From Arenibacter algicola (GTDB taxonomy: Bacteria > Bacteroidota > Bacteroidia > Flavobacteriales > Flavobacteriaceae), in assembly GCF_018860365.1 (NCBI RefSeq), contig NZ_JAHKPO010000018.1, positions 310,001 through 374,000 on the forward strand: a stretch of 64,000 nucleotides of DNA, in the 5' to 3' direction. This document shows positions 55,944-64,000 of this stretch, in pieces. The stretch's first letter is position 1; each line of letters starts with the position of its first letter. A model generated the notes under the pieces. That model saw only the letters and a program-made list of their open reading frames with translations, had not been told where the DNA came from and ran no database searches. The position numbers were made by a program, and so were the translations under genes.

Positions 55944-56885
55944 ATGGCTCAAATAATTTTAGTACTGTTGTTAGCGTTCAATTTCGCTTCGAAGGAAAAA
56001 TCCAATAAGGCATGCTATGTTACTTATGAGACCAAGGGTTTTGAGGGCCGTGAAAAATTTACGGTCTATGTGCAGGATACTGGTAATACAGCTTATTACT
56101 ATGGTTTTGAAATAGCCCATGAACTGGATACTTCGGCCTTGGTGAATACCGATCAATTTAGACTGCAAAGGGCCAATATATACAGGTTTAATGGTGTTGC
56201 CATGGAAGCCACCGGATTAAAAGCCTTGGCAAACGGGGAGTCGGAATGTGTTTATAGATCCAAGGACGCCATAGATTTTACCGGGGGTTGGCACGGGGAC
56301 GAGAAATTGGAGGACGTTGCATTTTATATGGATGAAAAATTGCTCTCCGGGGAGGAATTATCATCGAGCTTCACCTTAAGGCCTTGCCGGGAATTTAGCT
56401 ATAGACAAGCTTCCAAAATGTTTAGAACGGCCAGGGAAGGGGAGACCCGCAAGTTAAAACCGGTTATTGAGGCCAGGCGTGAAAAACGATCTGTTTTTCG
56501 GAATAGTGGTTACGAATCCCAAAACAAAATCAGCTGGGAACTGAACAGTACCATAGCCATAGGGTATATGTCCATTTCCTGTATTGCAACGGACATAGGG
56601 GAATTTTGCCAATCGGACACTTCGGAGGTATATACTTTGGACAGATCGGGAGACAGAAAAATAAATGATATGGGCAATACAGCCTATGTCTGGAACAAAA
56701 CCAATGGTACCTCTGTCGTGGTGGGGAGCGAGTTTAACATAAACAATGATGTGGCCATTCAATTTATTTGGGATGTTACGAACTACAGCAAATATTACCG
56801 CAACCTAGTGTATGACACCCCAATGGAGGTAAAGGCGGGAGATTTATGGAGCAGCCGTACCCAGCTAATGTTTAAAATAGGATGA
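55944..56885 (+). CDS. Hypothetical exported protein, strand-rich
   Basis: Not recognised. The 313-residue protein begins with a short hydrophobic segment (3-15) that may be a signal peptide. The body alternates polar and hydrophobic residues, suggesting beta structure. Distinct segments include TGGWHGDEKLEDVAFY (about 112-127), ISCIATDIGEFCQSD and VWNKTNGTSVVVGSEF. The GGWHGDE stretch with histidine and acids could be a metal or active site. It follows the DUF1343 gene by 26 bp and ends the enzyme block of the locus. Confidence 0.65.
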   Translation: MAQIILVLLLAFNFASKEKSNKACYVTYETKGFEGREKFTVYVQDTGNTAYYYGFEIAHELDTSALVNTDQFRLQRANIYRFNGVAMEATGLKALANGESECVYRSKDAIDFTGGWHGDEKLEDVAFYMDEKLLSGEELSSSFTLRPCREFSYRQASKMFRTAREGETRKLKPVIEARREKRSVFRNSGYESQNKISWELNSTIAIGYMSISCIATDIGEFCQSDTSEVYTLDRSGDRKINDMGNTAYVWNKTNGTSVVVGSEFNINNDVAIQFIWDVTNYSKYYRNLVYDTPMEVKAGDLWSSRTQLMFKIG

Positions 56886-57152
56886 AAAATGAGAAAAAGT
56901 TCGATCCCTTAAATATTGTTATAGGGGATATCAACCAAATGCTAAGGTGAAATAAAAAGAAGTTAGCCTTGGCAATAGACTAATAATTGTAAGTTGAAGA
57001 AATTATAAATACGGAAATGAAAGTTATGGTCATTTCGTTCAGGATTTTCCGGGAGGTGTACTCATTAATTTGAAAAGCTCTACCAATTCCAAATTCAAAT
57101 AAGTCGATTGCTTAAGAACCGCTTCTATGGACAAACCCAATCACAAACCCTT

Positions 57153-58118
57153 TTAAAAAGCGCTCTTAACTTTCATTTCCGTATTTATAATTTGATCCAC
57201 GGCCAATCTGTACTTTACAGGATTAGAAGCCTTTTTTATGGCTTTGTATGTTTTTTGTGGATTGGAGGTAGATTGGGAAAAGAACTCCCAAAAACCCAGC
57301 ATTTTCATTTTTATTGGGGTTGGCCCGGACAGGTACTCATCATATTGCCGGTAAATGGTGTCATGAAATTCTGAAAAAATGGACCATCGATTGGAGGGAT
57401 ATTCCGTACTGTTATTTTTTATCATACTGGGTAAAAAAGGATCGGCAATCATGCCACGCCCGATCATAAAATGATCAATACTGGGAAAGCGTTTTTCAAT
57501 TTCTTTATATGCGGATACGCTGGTAATGTCCCCGTTGTAGTACAACTTGTGTTTGGTGCTGCCAATGCACTTCTCGAATGCCTCCAGATCTACAGGTCCT
57601 TTGTAGAGTTGCTTTCCTATTCTGGCATGAATAGCAATATTTTTAAGCGGGTATTCATCTAAAATACGAAAGGCGTCCAGAATTTCCTCAGGGTTCTCGT
57701 ATCCCATTCTCATTTTCATAGACACCAAAATATCTGTTTCGTTATGTGCTCTGTGCAAAACCTCGTTTATTCTTGCAGGATTGCAAATAAGACCAGAGCC
57801 CATTCCAGATTTGGCTACCATGGGGTAGGGGCAGCCTAAATTCCAATTCAATTCCTTATAGCCTAAACTTTGCACATATCTGGCAACATAAACAAACTCG
57901 TCCGGATCGTTGGTGATTATTTGCGGAATTACCTCTAAAGTGGTGTTGTTTTCCGGTAATATATCGTCCTGGTAGGATTGTTTAATTTTCAACTTTCCAT
58001 TTAGTCTAATGTAGGGCGAATAAAAAGTATCTATACCCCCAAAGTAATGGTTGAAGGCATTGCGAAACCTGAAATCGGTAAAACCTTGTAAGGGTGATGA
58101 AAGTAGGGTAGAAGCCAT
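57153..58118 (-). CDS. tRNA-dihydrouridine synthase
   Basis: The 321-residue flavoprotein reduces uridines in tRNA to dihydrouridine. It has the Dus pattern: SPLQGFTDFRFRN, NWNLGCPYPMVAKSGMGSGL with catalytic C96, VSMKMRMGYENPEE, and IHARIGKQLYKGPVD. The C-terminal helical part is short, as in DusC-like forms. It is a housekeeping gene on the opposite strand that separates the SusCD locus from the permease unit. Confidence 0.92.
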   Translation of the reverse strand: MASTLLSSPLQGFTDFRFRNAFNHYFGGIDTFYSPYIRLNGKLKIKQSYQDDILPENNTTLEVIPQIITNDPDEFVYVARYVQSLGYKELNWNLGCPYPMVAKSGMGSGLICNPARINEVLHRAHNETDILVSMKMRMGYENPEEILDAFRILDEYPLKNIAIHARIGKQLYKGPVDLEAFEKCIGSTKHKLYYNGDITSVSAYKEIEKRFPSIDHFMIGRGMIADPFLPSMIKNNSTEYPSNRWSIFSEFHDTIYRQYDEYLSGPTPIKMKMLGFWEFFSQSTSNPQKTYKAIKKASNPVKYRLAVDQIINTEMKVKSAF

Positions 58119-58578
58119 CTTTTTGTTTAGCTGGGCAAAGATAGGATAATTGATTGAAGGTTTTTACTTAGGAATTGAAACCATAAGACTTATGTCTGGA
58201 ATAAGACCAATGGGGGTAAAGTAAGGAGTTGCATGGAGCAATGTTGTTCATGTAAAGTTTAAAATAGAATGAAAGATGTGAAATAATTCAATTGGTAGAT
58301 TATTAGTGTAGAGGATAGAAGCCAATAGTGCTGGAATAAAGTTGGGATAAAATCCATTTTAGTCAGAAAATGGGTCGCGCAATAACCGAATAAGTAAAAA
58401 AATTACAGTTAGTTGCTGAGTTCGTTTTATGAAGAAGGGTACCAATCTATGGGAGCCCTTATATTTTTTATATATTGGTGGAATTTAAAAGTGCATCCAA
58501 ACAAAATATTTTTAATTTCATAGGAAACCCTTGCATCAATATATATCAAGAACTCAATTACCATAGCCAACATAAAAT
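58119..58578. other. 460-bp leader region before the permease gene with a hairpin
   Basis: No gene is seen. A stem-loop at 58435-58460 (AAGGG with CCCTT and inner pairs) is followed on the plus strand by ATATTTTTTATATA, as in an intrinsic terminator. It lies 118 bp before the permease start with no gene upstream on that strand, so it could be a leader attenuator or the end of a small RNA. I could not match it to a known riboswitch. Confidence 0.4.
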
Positions 58579-60300
58579 ATGAATACGACCGACGATTTTC
58601 AACAGTTCAAAGACTTAAACGAGGAACAATTACCCGTTGCCAAACATAAATTACATGATTGGACGCATTTTGCCGGACTATATGCCGCGGAACATGTTGC
58701 GGCGACAGAGTTCGTGATCGGAGCGACCTTTGTAGCCTTGGGAGCGAGAACAATGGACATCTTATTGGGGTTGTTGATCGGGAATATTTTAGCCGTTCTT
58801 AGTTGGACATTCATTACTTCCCCAATTGCTGTGGATACCCGTTTAAGCCTTTACACCTATCTCAATAAGATTGCCGGGGATTCCATGACCAAACTCTACA
58901 ATTGGGCCAATGTCATTATATTTTCGGTGATATCCGCAGCTATGGTTACGGTTTCCGCGACTGCAGTTAGATTTGCCTTTGATATCCCTGCCCAGCTTAA
59001 TTGGTACCCCACCAACATGTGGTTTATTTTGATAGTGTTATGTGTAGGTATCGTAGTGGTATCCATTGCGCTTTACGGTTTTAATGCTGTTTCCGAATTT
59101 TCCGGCCTCTGTGCCCCGTGGTTGTTCGTAATGTTCACCAGCGGTGCCATGGTGCTTTTACCTGCTTTATCCTTGGACGTTTTGGATAAAACCTTACCCA
59201 CTGGTTGGACCGATTTTATTAGCTTGGGCGATCAATCTATATGGACGGGAACCGATAGCAACGGGGAACCGGGCATTGGATTGATAGAAGTTATCGGCTT
59301 TGCCTGGGCTGCGAATACCATTACACATTTTGGACTTATAGATATGGCTCTATTACGTTTCGCCAAGAAAAAATCCTATGGTCTGGCTACCAGCACTGGA
59401 ATGATGTTCGGGCATTATGTGGCTTGGATCGCTGCCGGTATTATGGGTGCCGGAACTGCGGTAATCTTGGGAAAAGCAATTGTAGAACTGGATCCAGGTG
59501 ATGTTGCCTATTATGCCCTGGGTTGGTCCGGATTTGTCATTGTTATTGTTGCGGGGTGGACCACGGCCATTACAAATCTTTACCGGGCAGGTTTGGCTGC
59601 TCAGGCTATTTTCTATAACCATTCCCGAAAAAAAACTACCATAGTGGTGGGATTGGTAACCATCGCCATTGCCTGCTTTCCTTTTGTATTTTCTCAAATA
59701 CTTCCATTACTTACCTATGCAGGTCTGTTGGTGGTTCCGGTAGGGGCCATTGTATTTGCAGAACATCAAATCTTCCCTAGGATAGGATATACCCGTTATT
59801 GGTCTTCCTATCGTCAACTAACCTTTAGTACTCCCGCAGTGGCCTCATGGGGCTTAGGTTTGGTATTTGGTTTTGGGCTCAATGCACTTAATGTAATGTC
59901 CTTCTTTTACCTATTTATTCCCACTTGGATTTTCACTATCTTAGTGTATACATTTTTAGCGGGCCGGTACGGTGCCAAGAATAAATATCCAGAAGCGGAA
60001 CAACAGGAAAAAATACGCAACCAAGAAATTGCCAAGTTTCAAGAGCAACAGGCCAAAACAGAGGCCAAGCCTGTTGTAGTCATATCCATATTTTCCAAGG
60101 TACTTAAAACCATTGCGATTATCGCCCTAGTTATTACCTTGGTTCTGGCCTGTGTGGTATTATTTGGCAGTGAAGATGAAAATATGTACCTGGAAAATCG
60201 GGAAATATTTTATAGATATGCATTTATTTGCACCATCATTTATTTCGTGACGGCCTATTCGGCATTGCTACGTATAAAATCAAAAAAAGCAAAACTTTAA
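58579..60300 (+). CDS. NCS1-type (purine-cytosine permease family) transporter
   Basis: The 573-residue protein has about 12-14 hydrophobic helices. The start (HFAGLYAAEHVAATEFVIGATFVALGARTMDILLGLLIGNILAVLSW) fits the NCS1 nucleobase-cation symporter family. NCS1 carriers usually move nucleobases, hydantoins or related compounds. Here the next gene, a polyol/uronate dehydrogenase, starts at the last base of the stop codon (TAATG), so the substrate may instead be a polyol or sugar acid; this is unusual for the family and is inference. Confidence 0.8.
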   Translation: MNTTDDFQQFKDLNEEQLPVAKHKLHDWTHFAGLYAAEHVAATEFVIGATFVALGARTMDILLGLLIGNILAVLSWTFITSPIAVDTRLSLYTYLNKIAGDSMTKLYNWANVIIFSVISAAMVTVSATAVRFAFDIPAQLNWYPTNMWFILIVLCVGIVVVSIALYGFNAVSEFSGLCAPWLFVMFTSGAMVLLPALSLDVLDKTLPTGWTDFISLGDQSIWTGTDSNGEPGIGLIEVIGFAWAANTITHFGLIDMALLRFAKKKSYGLATSTGMMFGHYVAWIAAGIMGAGTAVILGKAIVELDPGDVAYYALGWSGFVIVIVAGWTTAITNLYRAGLAAQAIFYNHSRKKTTIVVGLVTIAIACFPFVFSQILPLLTYAGLLVVPVGAIVFAEHQIFPRIGYTRYWSSYRQLTFSTPAVASWGLGLVFGFGLNALNVMSFFYLFIPTWIFTILVYTFLAGRYGAKNKYPEAEQQEKIRNQEIAKFQEQQAKTEAKPVVVISIFSKVLKTIAIIALVITLVLACVVLFGSEDENMYLENREIFYRYAFICTIIYFVTAYSALLRIKSKKAKL

Positions 60301-61787
60301 TGAAAAATACTTTACTACTTAATCAAAAGAATTTGGCTCAGTTGGGCAATCGTATTCCAGTCCCCACTTATAATCGCGATGCACAAAAAGTAGGAATGGT
60401 CCATATTGGAGTAGGGGGTTTTCATAGAGCCCATCAAGCTTATTATACGCATAAACTTATGGAAGGTTTCAGTGCCAGTGGGTGGAGTATTTGCGGAGTT
60501 GGTTTAAGAGAAGGGGATCGGAAAATACATGACGTACTTAATAAACAAGACGGACTTTACACCCTTATCGTAAAGCATCCCGATGGCAAGATAGAACCTC
60601 AAATCATAGGTTCCATAATCGATTTTAAACTGGGGGTGGATGAAGCCGAGAGCGTTCTGGAAATTATGGCAAGTCCCGATACAAAAATTGTCTCCCTTAC
60701 CATTACCGAAGGAGGTTATAATTTTAACCCTACCACTGGAGAATTTGATTTTGGCAATCCCGACATACAACATGAATTGAAACATCCCGATAGCCCTAAA
60801 ACCGTATATGGCTATTTAACGGCCGCTTTAAAAAAGCGTCGTGATGCAGGGTTAGCAGCCTTCACCATTATGTCTTGCGATAATATTCAGCACAACGGGG
60901 ATGTTGCACAAAAGATGTTGTTGACGTTTGCGCGCAAACAAGATATGACCTTGGCGGAATGGATTGAAAAAGAAGTGTGCTTTCCGAATAGTATGGTAGA
61001 CCGTATAACCCCAGTTACCAGTCAATCGGAGATTGAATATTTAGAGAAAACCTATGGTATAAAGGATGAGTGGCCGGTAACCTGCGAGCCTTTTATACAA
61101 TGGGTAATTGAAGATAAATTTTCGAATGGGCGACCTGATTTCGAAAAGGTAGGGGTGCAATTCGTGCCAGATGTGAAACCATATGAGGAAATGAAACTCC
61201 GCCTATTGAATGCTGGCCATTCCGTACTGGGTATTTTGGGCGCTATTCACGGACATAAAACCATTAATGCCTGTATGGAAGACGAAACTTTCGTTACCTA
61301 CTTAAGGGCATTTATGGATAAAGAAGTAAGTCCTGTATTGGGTGAAGTGAAAGGTATTGATCTCAATAAATACAAAGACAGTTTGCAGGAACGCTTTGCC
61401 AACCCCAATATAAAGGACAGTGTTAGCCGTATTTGTTCGGAAAGCTCAGCCAAATTACCAAAATTTATGATCCCGACCCTTCAGGATAATTTGATGGGTA
61501 AGGGAAGCATCAAGTTCGCCACCTTGGTGATTGCCGCCTGGTGTTACTATAGTGATAAGGGGATGGATAAAAATGGACAACCCCTCGAGATAATAGACGC
61601 TATGAGTGTCCAGCTACAACAGGCTGCCCAACAGACCCAAACTGACCCGCTTGCCTTTATACGGCAGGAATCCCTTTTTGGTGATCTGGTCCAGAACAAG
61701 CAATTCGCTGAGCTCTATGCGGAAATGATACAGAAAATCTATGAAAATGGCAATATTAAAAAGTTGATGCAAAATGTTCTAGTCTAG
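60300..61787 (+). CDS. Mannitol dehydrogenase-family oxidoreductase
   Basis: The 495-residue enzyme belongs to the long-chain polyol dehydrogenases (mannitol 2-dehydrogenase, fructuronate and tagaturonate reductases). The Rossmann loop VHIGVGGFHRAHQAYY is near residue 32, and the catalytic segment is KLRLLNAGHSVLGILGAIHGHKTI with the lysine and histidine of the family. It interconverts a polyol or sugar acid and a keto-sugar with NAD(P). I set the start at 60300, because the upstream extension lies inside the permease gene in another frame. Which member of the family it is cannot be decided; mannitol-2-dehydrogenase-like is the nearest by motif. Confidence 0.9.
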   Translation: MKNTLLLNQKNLAQLGNRIPVPTYNRDAQKVGMVHIGVGGFHRAHQAYYTHKLMEGFSASGWSICGVGLREGDRKIHDVLNKQDGLYTLIVKHPDGKIEPQIIGSIIDFKLGVDEAESVLEIMASPDTKIVSLTITEGGYNFNPTTGEFDFGNPDIQHELKHPDSPKTVYGYLTAALKKRRDAGLAAFTIMSCDNIQHNGDVAQKMLLTFARKQDMTLAEWIEKEVCFPNSMVDRITPVTSQSEIEYLEKTYGIKDEWPVTCEPFIQWVIEDKFSNGRPDFEKVGVQFVPDVKPYEEMKLRLLNAGHSVLGILGAIHGHKTINACMEDETFVTYLRAFMDKEVSPVLGEVKGIDLNKYKDSLQERFANPNIKDSVSRICSESSAKLPKFMIPTLQDNLMGKGSIKFATLVIAAWCYYSDKGMDKNGQPLEIIDAMSVQLQQAAQQTQTDPLAFIRQESLFGDLVQNKQFAELYAEMIQKIYENGNIKKLMQNVLV

Positions 61788-62275
61788 TATTCCTTTTAGG
61801 GCGTATAATAAATTATTCTTTAGTCATTTCATGTTGTCGATTTTGAGGCATTGGCAAGCCTTCAGAGAATTCTGTTTGTTAATTATTATTTCTTCACCTC
61901 AAAGACATGTTTATAATCTTTTTGATGGCAGATGTACCCATGGACAATAATCAGTTCTGTATTGGGTAATTAATCCCTGGTCAAAGTAGTTTATCCACTA
62001 TTGGATAAGGCTAGGATATGGGCAAGGTTACAGAGTCATATTTTATCAAAAAATGCCTTCGACTATAATTCTTAATACGCTAGGAGGTTAAAAACTGATA
62101 GCGCCATTTTTAAGTTTTATTAATACGGTAGAGCTTATTAAATTATAATATTAAGCAATCTAAAAATGTAATATGCATAATATTGATGTGTGAAAAAATG
62201 GTTATCTGTTATTCTGAGCTCCAAAGTTTTTTCAACTTTATTTTTTGGTTAAGTTTAACAGCTAATCTTATATTC
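61788..62275. other. 488-bp intergenic region before the second ECF sigma gene
   Basis: No gene or strong hairpin is seen. The AT-rich last 130 bp should contain the sigma gene promoter. A 31-codon in-frame extension of the sigma gene (from 62183) is judged non-coding. Confidence 0.4.
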
Positions 62276-62857
62276 ATGCCCCCGAAAAATGAAAATATTA
62301 TAAGCGAATCCAATTATTTCTTGAACATTAACAACGACAGTGAATTTGATATTATTTTCAAATTATACTATCCAAGACTTTTGCTCATTGCGAATAATTA
62401 TGTTGCTAGCATGGAAGAGGCAGAAGAAATAGTTCAAGAAGTTTTTATAAAACTCTGGAAGAATAGATCGAGCATTGATATTAAAACAAATAATATTAAT
62501 GGCTACCTTTTTAGGATGGTAAAAAATGGTTGTCTCGATTTTTTGAGAAAGAGCAAGAGGAAACTGGATTTACATGGCTCCCATCAACAAATAGAGGATG
62601 CGCTAAACTACGAAGCACTATCCGATAATGATGCTTCAGAAATAATAGTAGATGAATTGGCGGAACAAATTAGGTATGCTATAGATCTTCTTCCTGAAAA
62701 ATGTAAAGATGTTTTTGTAAAAAGCAGGATTGACGGTTTGGCTCACAAAGATATATCGGAGAAACTTCACATTTCTGTAAAAACGGTAGAGAACCACATA
62801 GGGCGAGCAATAAAACATATGCGCTTTCATTTACAGGAATATTTAAATTTATTTTAA
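62276..62857 (+). CDS. ECF sigma factor, Bacteroidota SusCD-associated type
   Basis: The protein has 193 residues from the ATG at 62276 (MPPKNENIISES). Sigma region 2 is FKLYYPRLLLIANNYVASMEEAEEIVQEVFIKLWKNRSSI, and region 4 is LLPEKCKDVFVKSRIDGLAHKDISEKLHISVKTVENHIGRAIKHM. The FecR gene follows in the same direction after 66 bp, the usual order for these units. It should respond to substrate uptake by the TonB receptor encoded after FecR. Confidence 0.92.
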   Translation: MPPKNENIISESNYFLNINNDSEFDIIFKLYYPRLLLIANNYVASMEEAEEIVQEVFIKLWKNRSSIDIKTNNINGYLFRMVKNGCLDFLRKSKRKLDLHGSHQQIEDALNYEALSDNDASEIIVDELAEQIRYAIDLLPEKCKDVFVKSRIDGLAHKDISEKLHISVKTVENHIGRAIKHMRFHLQEYLNLF

Positions 62858-62875
62858 AAAAATCACATTTCGCTT

Positions 62876-62914
62876 GGGGGGTAGTTAGATTTATGTCGTC
62901 TTTATTATAAAGAC
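62876..62914 (+). promoter_or_regulatory. Candidate ECF promoter and inverted repeat before the second fecR
   Basis: GGGGGG (62876-62881) and CGTC (62897-62900) are 15 bp apart, resembling Bacteroidota ECF-type promoters seen between sigma and anti-sigma genes. A perfect inverted repeat GTCTTTA-TTA-TAAAGAC (62898-62914) overlaps its right end, 9 bp before the FecR start. Confidence 0.5.
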
Positions 62915-62923
62915 ATTATCTAA

Positions 62924-63895
62924 ATGCAAGAAGATTTACTTCAAAAATACCTTGAAAACAAACTGGGCCCAGAAGAGAAAGAGCTTGTGTTTCGTTGGAT
63001 AAAAAAGGATGGTGAGAATCAGAAGAAGTTCAATGTACTAAAAGCTAAACATGTTGCCGGTGCTTTAAAGAACATTTCCGATGAAGAGCCAGTATCTGCT
63101 TTCAACATATTCCAAAAGAAACGAAATCTAAATAGGCTTTACCATTCCCTTGCCTATGCCGCAATTGTTGTTCTATTAATTTCCGTCAGTTTTACTTTTT
63201 ATAAGGATCACTACAACTTCCAACAAAATAATTCATCCAACGCAAATCAGGATATTCTAATTGCCCAATCAGAAAATGGGGCTAAAAAGAAGGTTATACT
63301 TCCCGATGGTAGTACTGTAATATTAAATATTGATAGCTATCTAGAATATCCAATAAATTTTAAAAAGGAAACTAGGGAAGTTTCCCTTGTTGGGGAAGCA
63401 ATATTTGATATAGTCCACGATTCCCTGAGACCATTTATAGTGATGACAGAACATTACGATGTTAAAGTTTTGGGTACCACTTTTAATGTAAAGTCATATC
63501 CCAATGATACGCAAACGGAAACCACCCTTATTACTGGAAAAGTTGAGCTGGTAAGGGAAAAAGAAGAACCTATTATTCTTGCACCTTCTCAGCAGGCAGT
63601 GTTTAACAAAGCAAAAAACAAAATGAAAATCGGAAAAGTAATTTCCGAGGATGTAGTTGCTTGGCAAAAAGGAACCCTTGTATTTAAAAACACTCCCATG
63701 CAACAGGTTGCTCTGGATTTGGAGAGAAATCACAATAAAAAAATAATTATCAAATCATCTAAATTATTAAAATATGAATACACAGGAACATTGGACAACT
63801 TGAGCTTAGAGGAATCCCTTCAATTATTAAAGGTGTCCTCACCCATTGAATTTAAAATATTAAAAAATGAAATTATACTGAATATGAAAGAATAA
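62924..63895 (+). CDS. FecR-family anti-sigma factor
   Basis: The 323-residue protein has a cytosolic N-terminal domain (1-68), a transmembrane helix (about 71-89) and a periplasmic FecR domain. Signature segments are GAKKKVILPDGSTVILNIDSYLEYPINF, VSLVGEAIFDIVHDSLRPFIV and VLGTTFNVKSY. The C-terminus (TGTLDNLSLEESLQLLKVSSPIEFKILKNEIIL) should pair with the receptor's STN domain. It is 66 bp after its sigma gene and has the usual length, without the insertion seen in the other FecR here. Confidence 0.93.
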   Translation: MQEDLLQKYLENKLGPEEKELVFRWIKKDGENQKKFNVLKAKHVAGALKNISDEEPVSAFNIFQKKRNLNRLYHSLAYAAIVVLLISVSFTFYKDHYNFQQNNSSNANQDILIAQSENGAKKKVILPDGSTVILNIDSYLEYPINFKKETREVSLVGEAIFDIVHDSLRPFIVMTEHYDVKVLGTTFNVKSYPNDTQTETTLITGKVELVREKEEPIILAPSQQAVFNKAKNKMKIGKVISEDVVAWQKGTLVFKNTPMQQVALDLERNHNKKIIIKSSKLLKYEYTGTLDNLSLEESLQLLKVSSPIEFKILKNEIILNMKE

Positions 63896-63925
63896 AAAAA
63901 AGAGGATGTTCCCGCATCCCCTTTT
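63896..63925 (+). promoter_or_regulatory. Stem-loop between the second fecR and the next gene
   Basis: AAAAGAGGATG and CATCCCCTTTT pair with one mismatch around TTCCCG and end in a short T-run, directly after the FecR stop. It may be a terminator or attenuator limiting transcription into the receptor gene. Confidence 0.6.
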
Positions 63926-63975
63926 ATAATATCAATCAATAAAATTATTGACTAATATCCAAACATTTCAAAATT

Positions 63976-64000
63976 ATGAAAAAAAGCGAACAAAATGTGT
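63976..64000 (+). CDS. Start of a gene cut by the right edge, probably a SusC-type receptor
   Basis: Only the codons MKKSEQNV are present. Position directly after a FecR gene makes a TonB-dependent SusC-like receptor the expected product; the sequence itself does not show it. Confidence 0.45.

Noticed and set aside
62183..62275. 31-codon upstream extension of the second ECF sigma gene
   Set aside because: The added hydrophobic stretch is atypical for a sigma factor; the ATG at 62276 gives the normal N-terminus.
1..64000. Search for CRISPR arrays, insertion sequences, integrases and prophage genes
   Set aside because: No regularly spaced repeats, transposase-like proteins or long terminal inverted repeats were seen in reading the window.

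Overview
The window looks like a chromosomal segment of a marine-type Flavobacteriaceae (Bacteroidota). The grounds are low GC, SusC/SusD outer-membrane glycan uptake genes paired with ECF sigma/FecR regulators, many Sec signal peptides and lipoproteins, Tat-type Gfo/Idh/MocA oxidoreductases, a DUF4494 protein, and start sites without clear Shine-Dalgarno sequences. Genus cannot be fixed from the sequence. I saw no tRNA, rRNA, insertion sequence, integrase, phage gene or CRISPR array.

Left region (1-12.6 kb). After a truncated exported methyltransferase and a secreted DsrE-family protein comes a compact minus-strand operon: ArsR repressor, mini-thioredoxin, OsmC-type thiol protein, DUF318/ArsP-type permease, and an exported fusion of an acetolactate-decarboxylase-like domain to an FmdE-like domain. 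This is the best candidate in the window for an undescribed redox/metal(loid) system. On the plus strand follow a SulP anion transporter with a beta-carbonic anhydrase (probable bicarbonate uptake), an unknown secreted protein and a DUF4494 protein. A thermophile-type peroxiredoxin, an SDR and a small membrane protein lie on the minus strand.

Middle region (12.6-41.4 kb). The minus strand carries saccharide genes (Tat-exported Gfo/Idh/MocA oxidoreductase, CE7-type esterase, GH63-type glucosidase, GH97 enzyme), a hybrid histidine kinase, an exported amidohydrolase and other hydrolases. A tightly coupled six-gene operon follows: zinc-ribbon protein, MsrQ-like membrane protein, NmrA-type oxidoreductase, siderophore-interacting-type flavoprotein, EgtB and EgtD. 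It joins ergothioneine-type sulfur chemistry to heme/flavin electron-transfer proteins. Upstream are an alkylsulfatase-type metallo-beta-lactamase, an AraC regulator, a CPBP protease, a TetR/hydrolase divergent pair with two operator-like direct repeats, a Crp-type regulator and an ECF sigma/membrane-protein unit.

Right region (41.6-64 kb). This is a polysaccharide-utilisation-type locus: Gfo/Idh oxidoreductase, ECF sigma (divergent), FecR anti-sigma, SusC, SusD, a GH-A-clan glycosidase, a DUF6259 lipoprotein, a NamZ-like DUF1343 protein and an unknown protein. After a tRNA-dihydrouridine synthase come an NCS1-type permease coupled to a polyol/uronate dehydrogenase, then a second sigma/FecR pair and the first codons of what is probably another SusC. 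Both FecR genes are preceded by a similar GGG-N15/16-CGT element and followed by a stem-loop before SusC, which suggests a shared regulatory layout.
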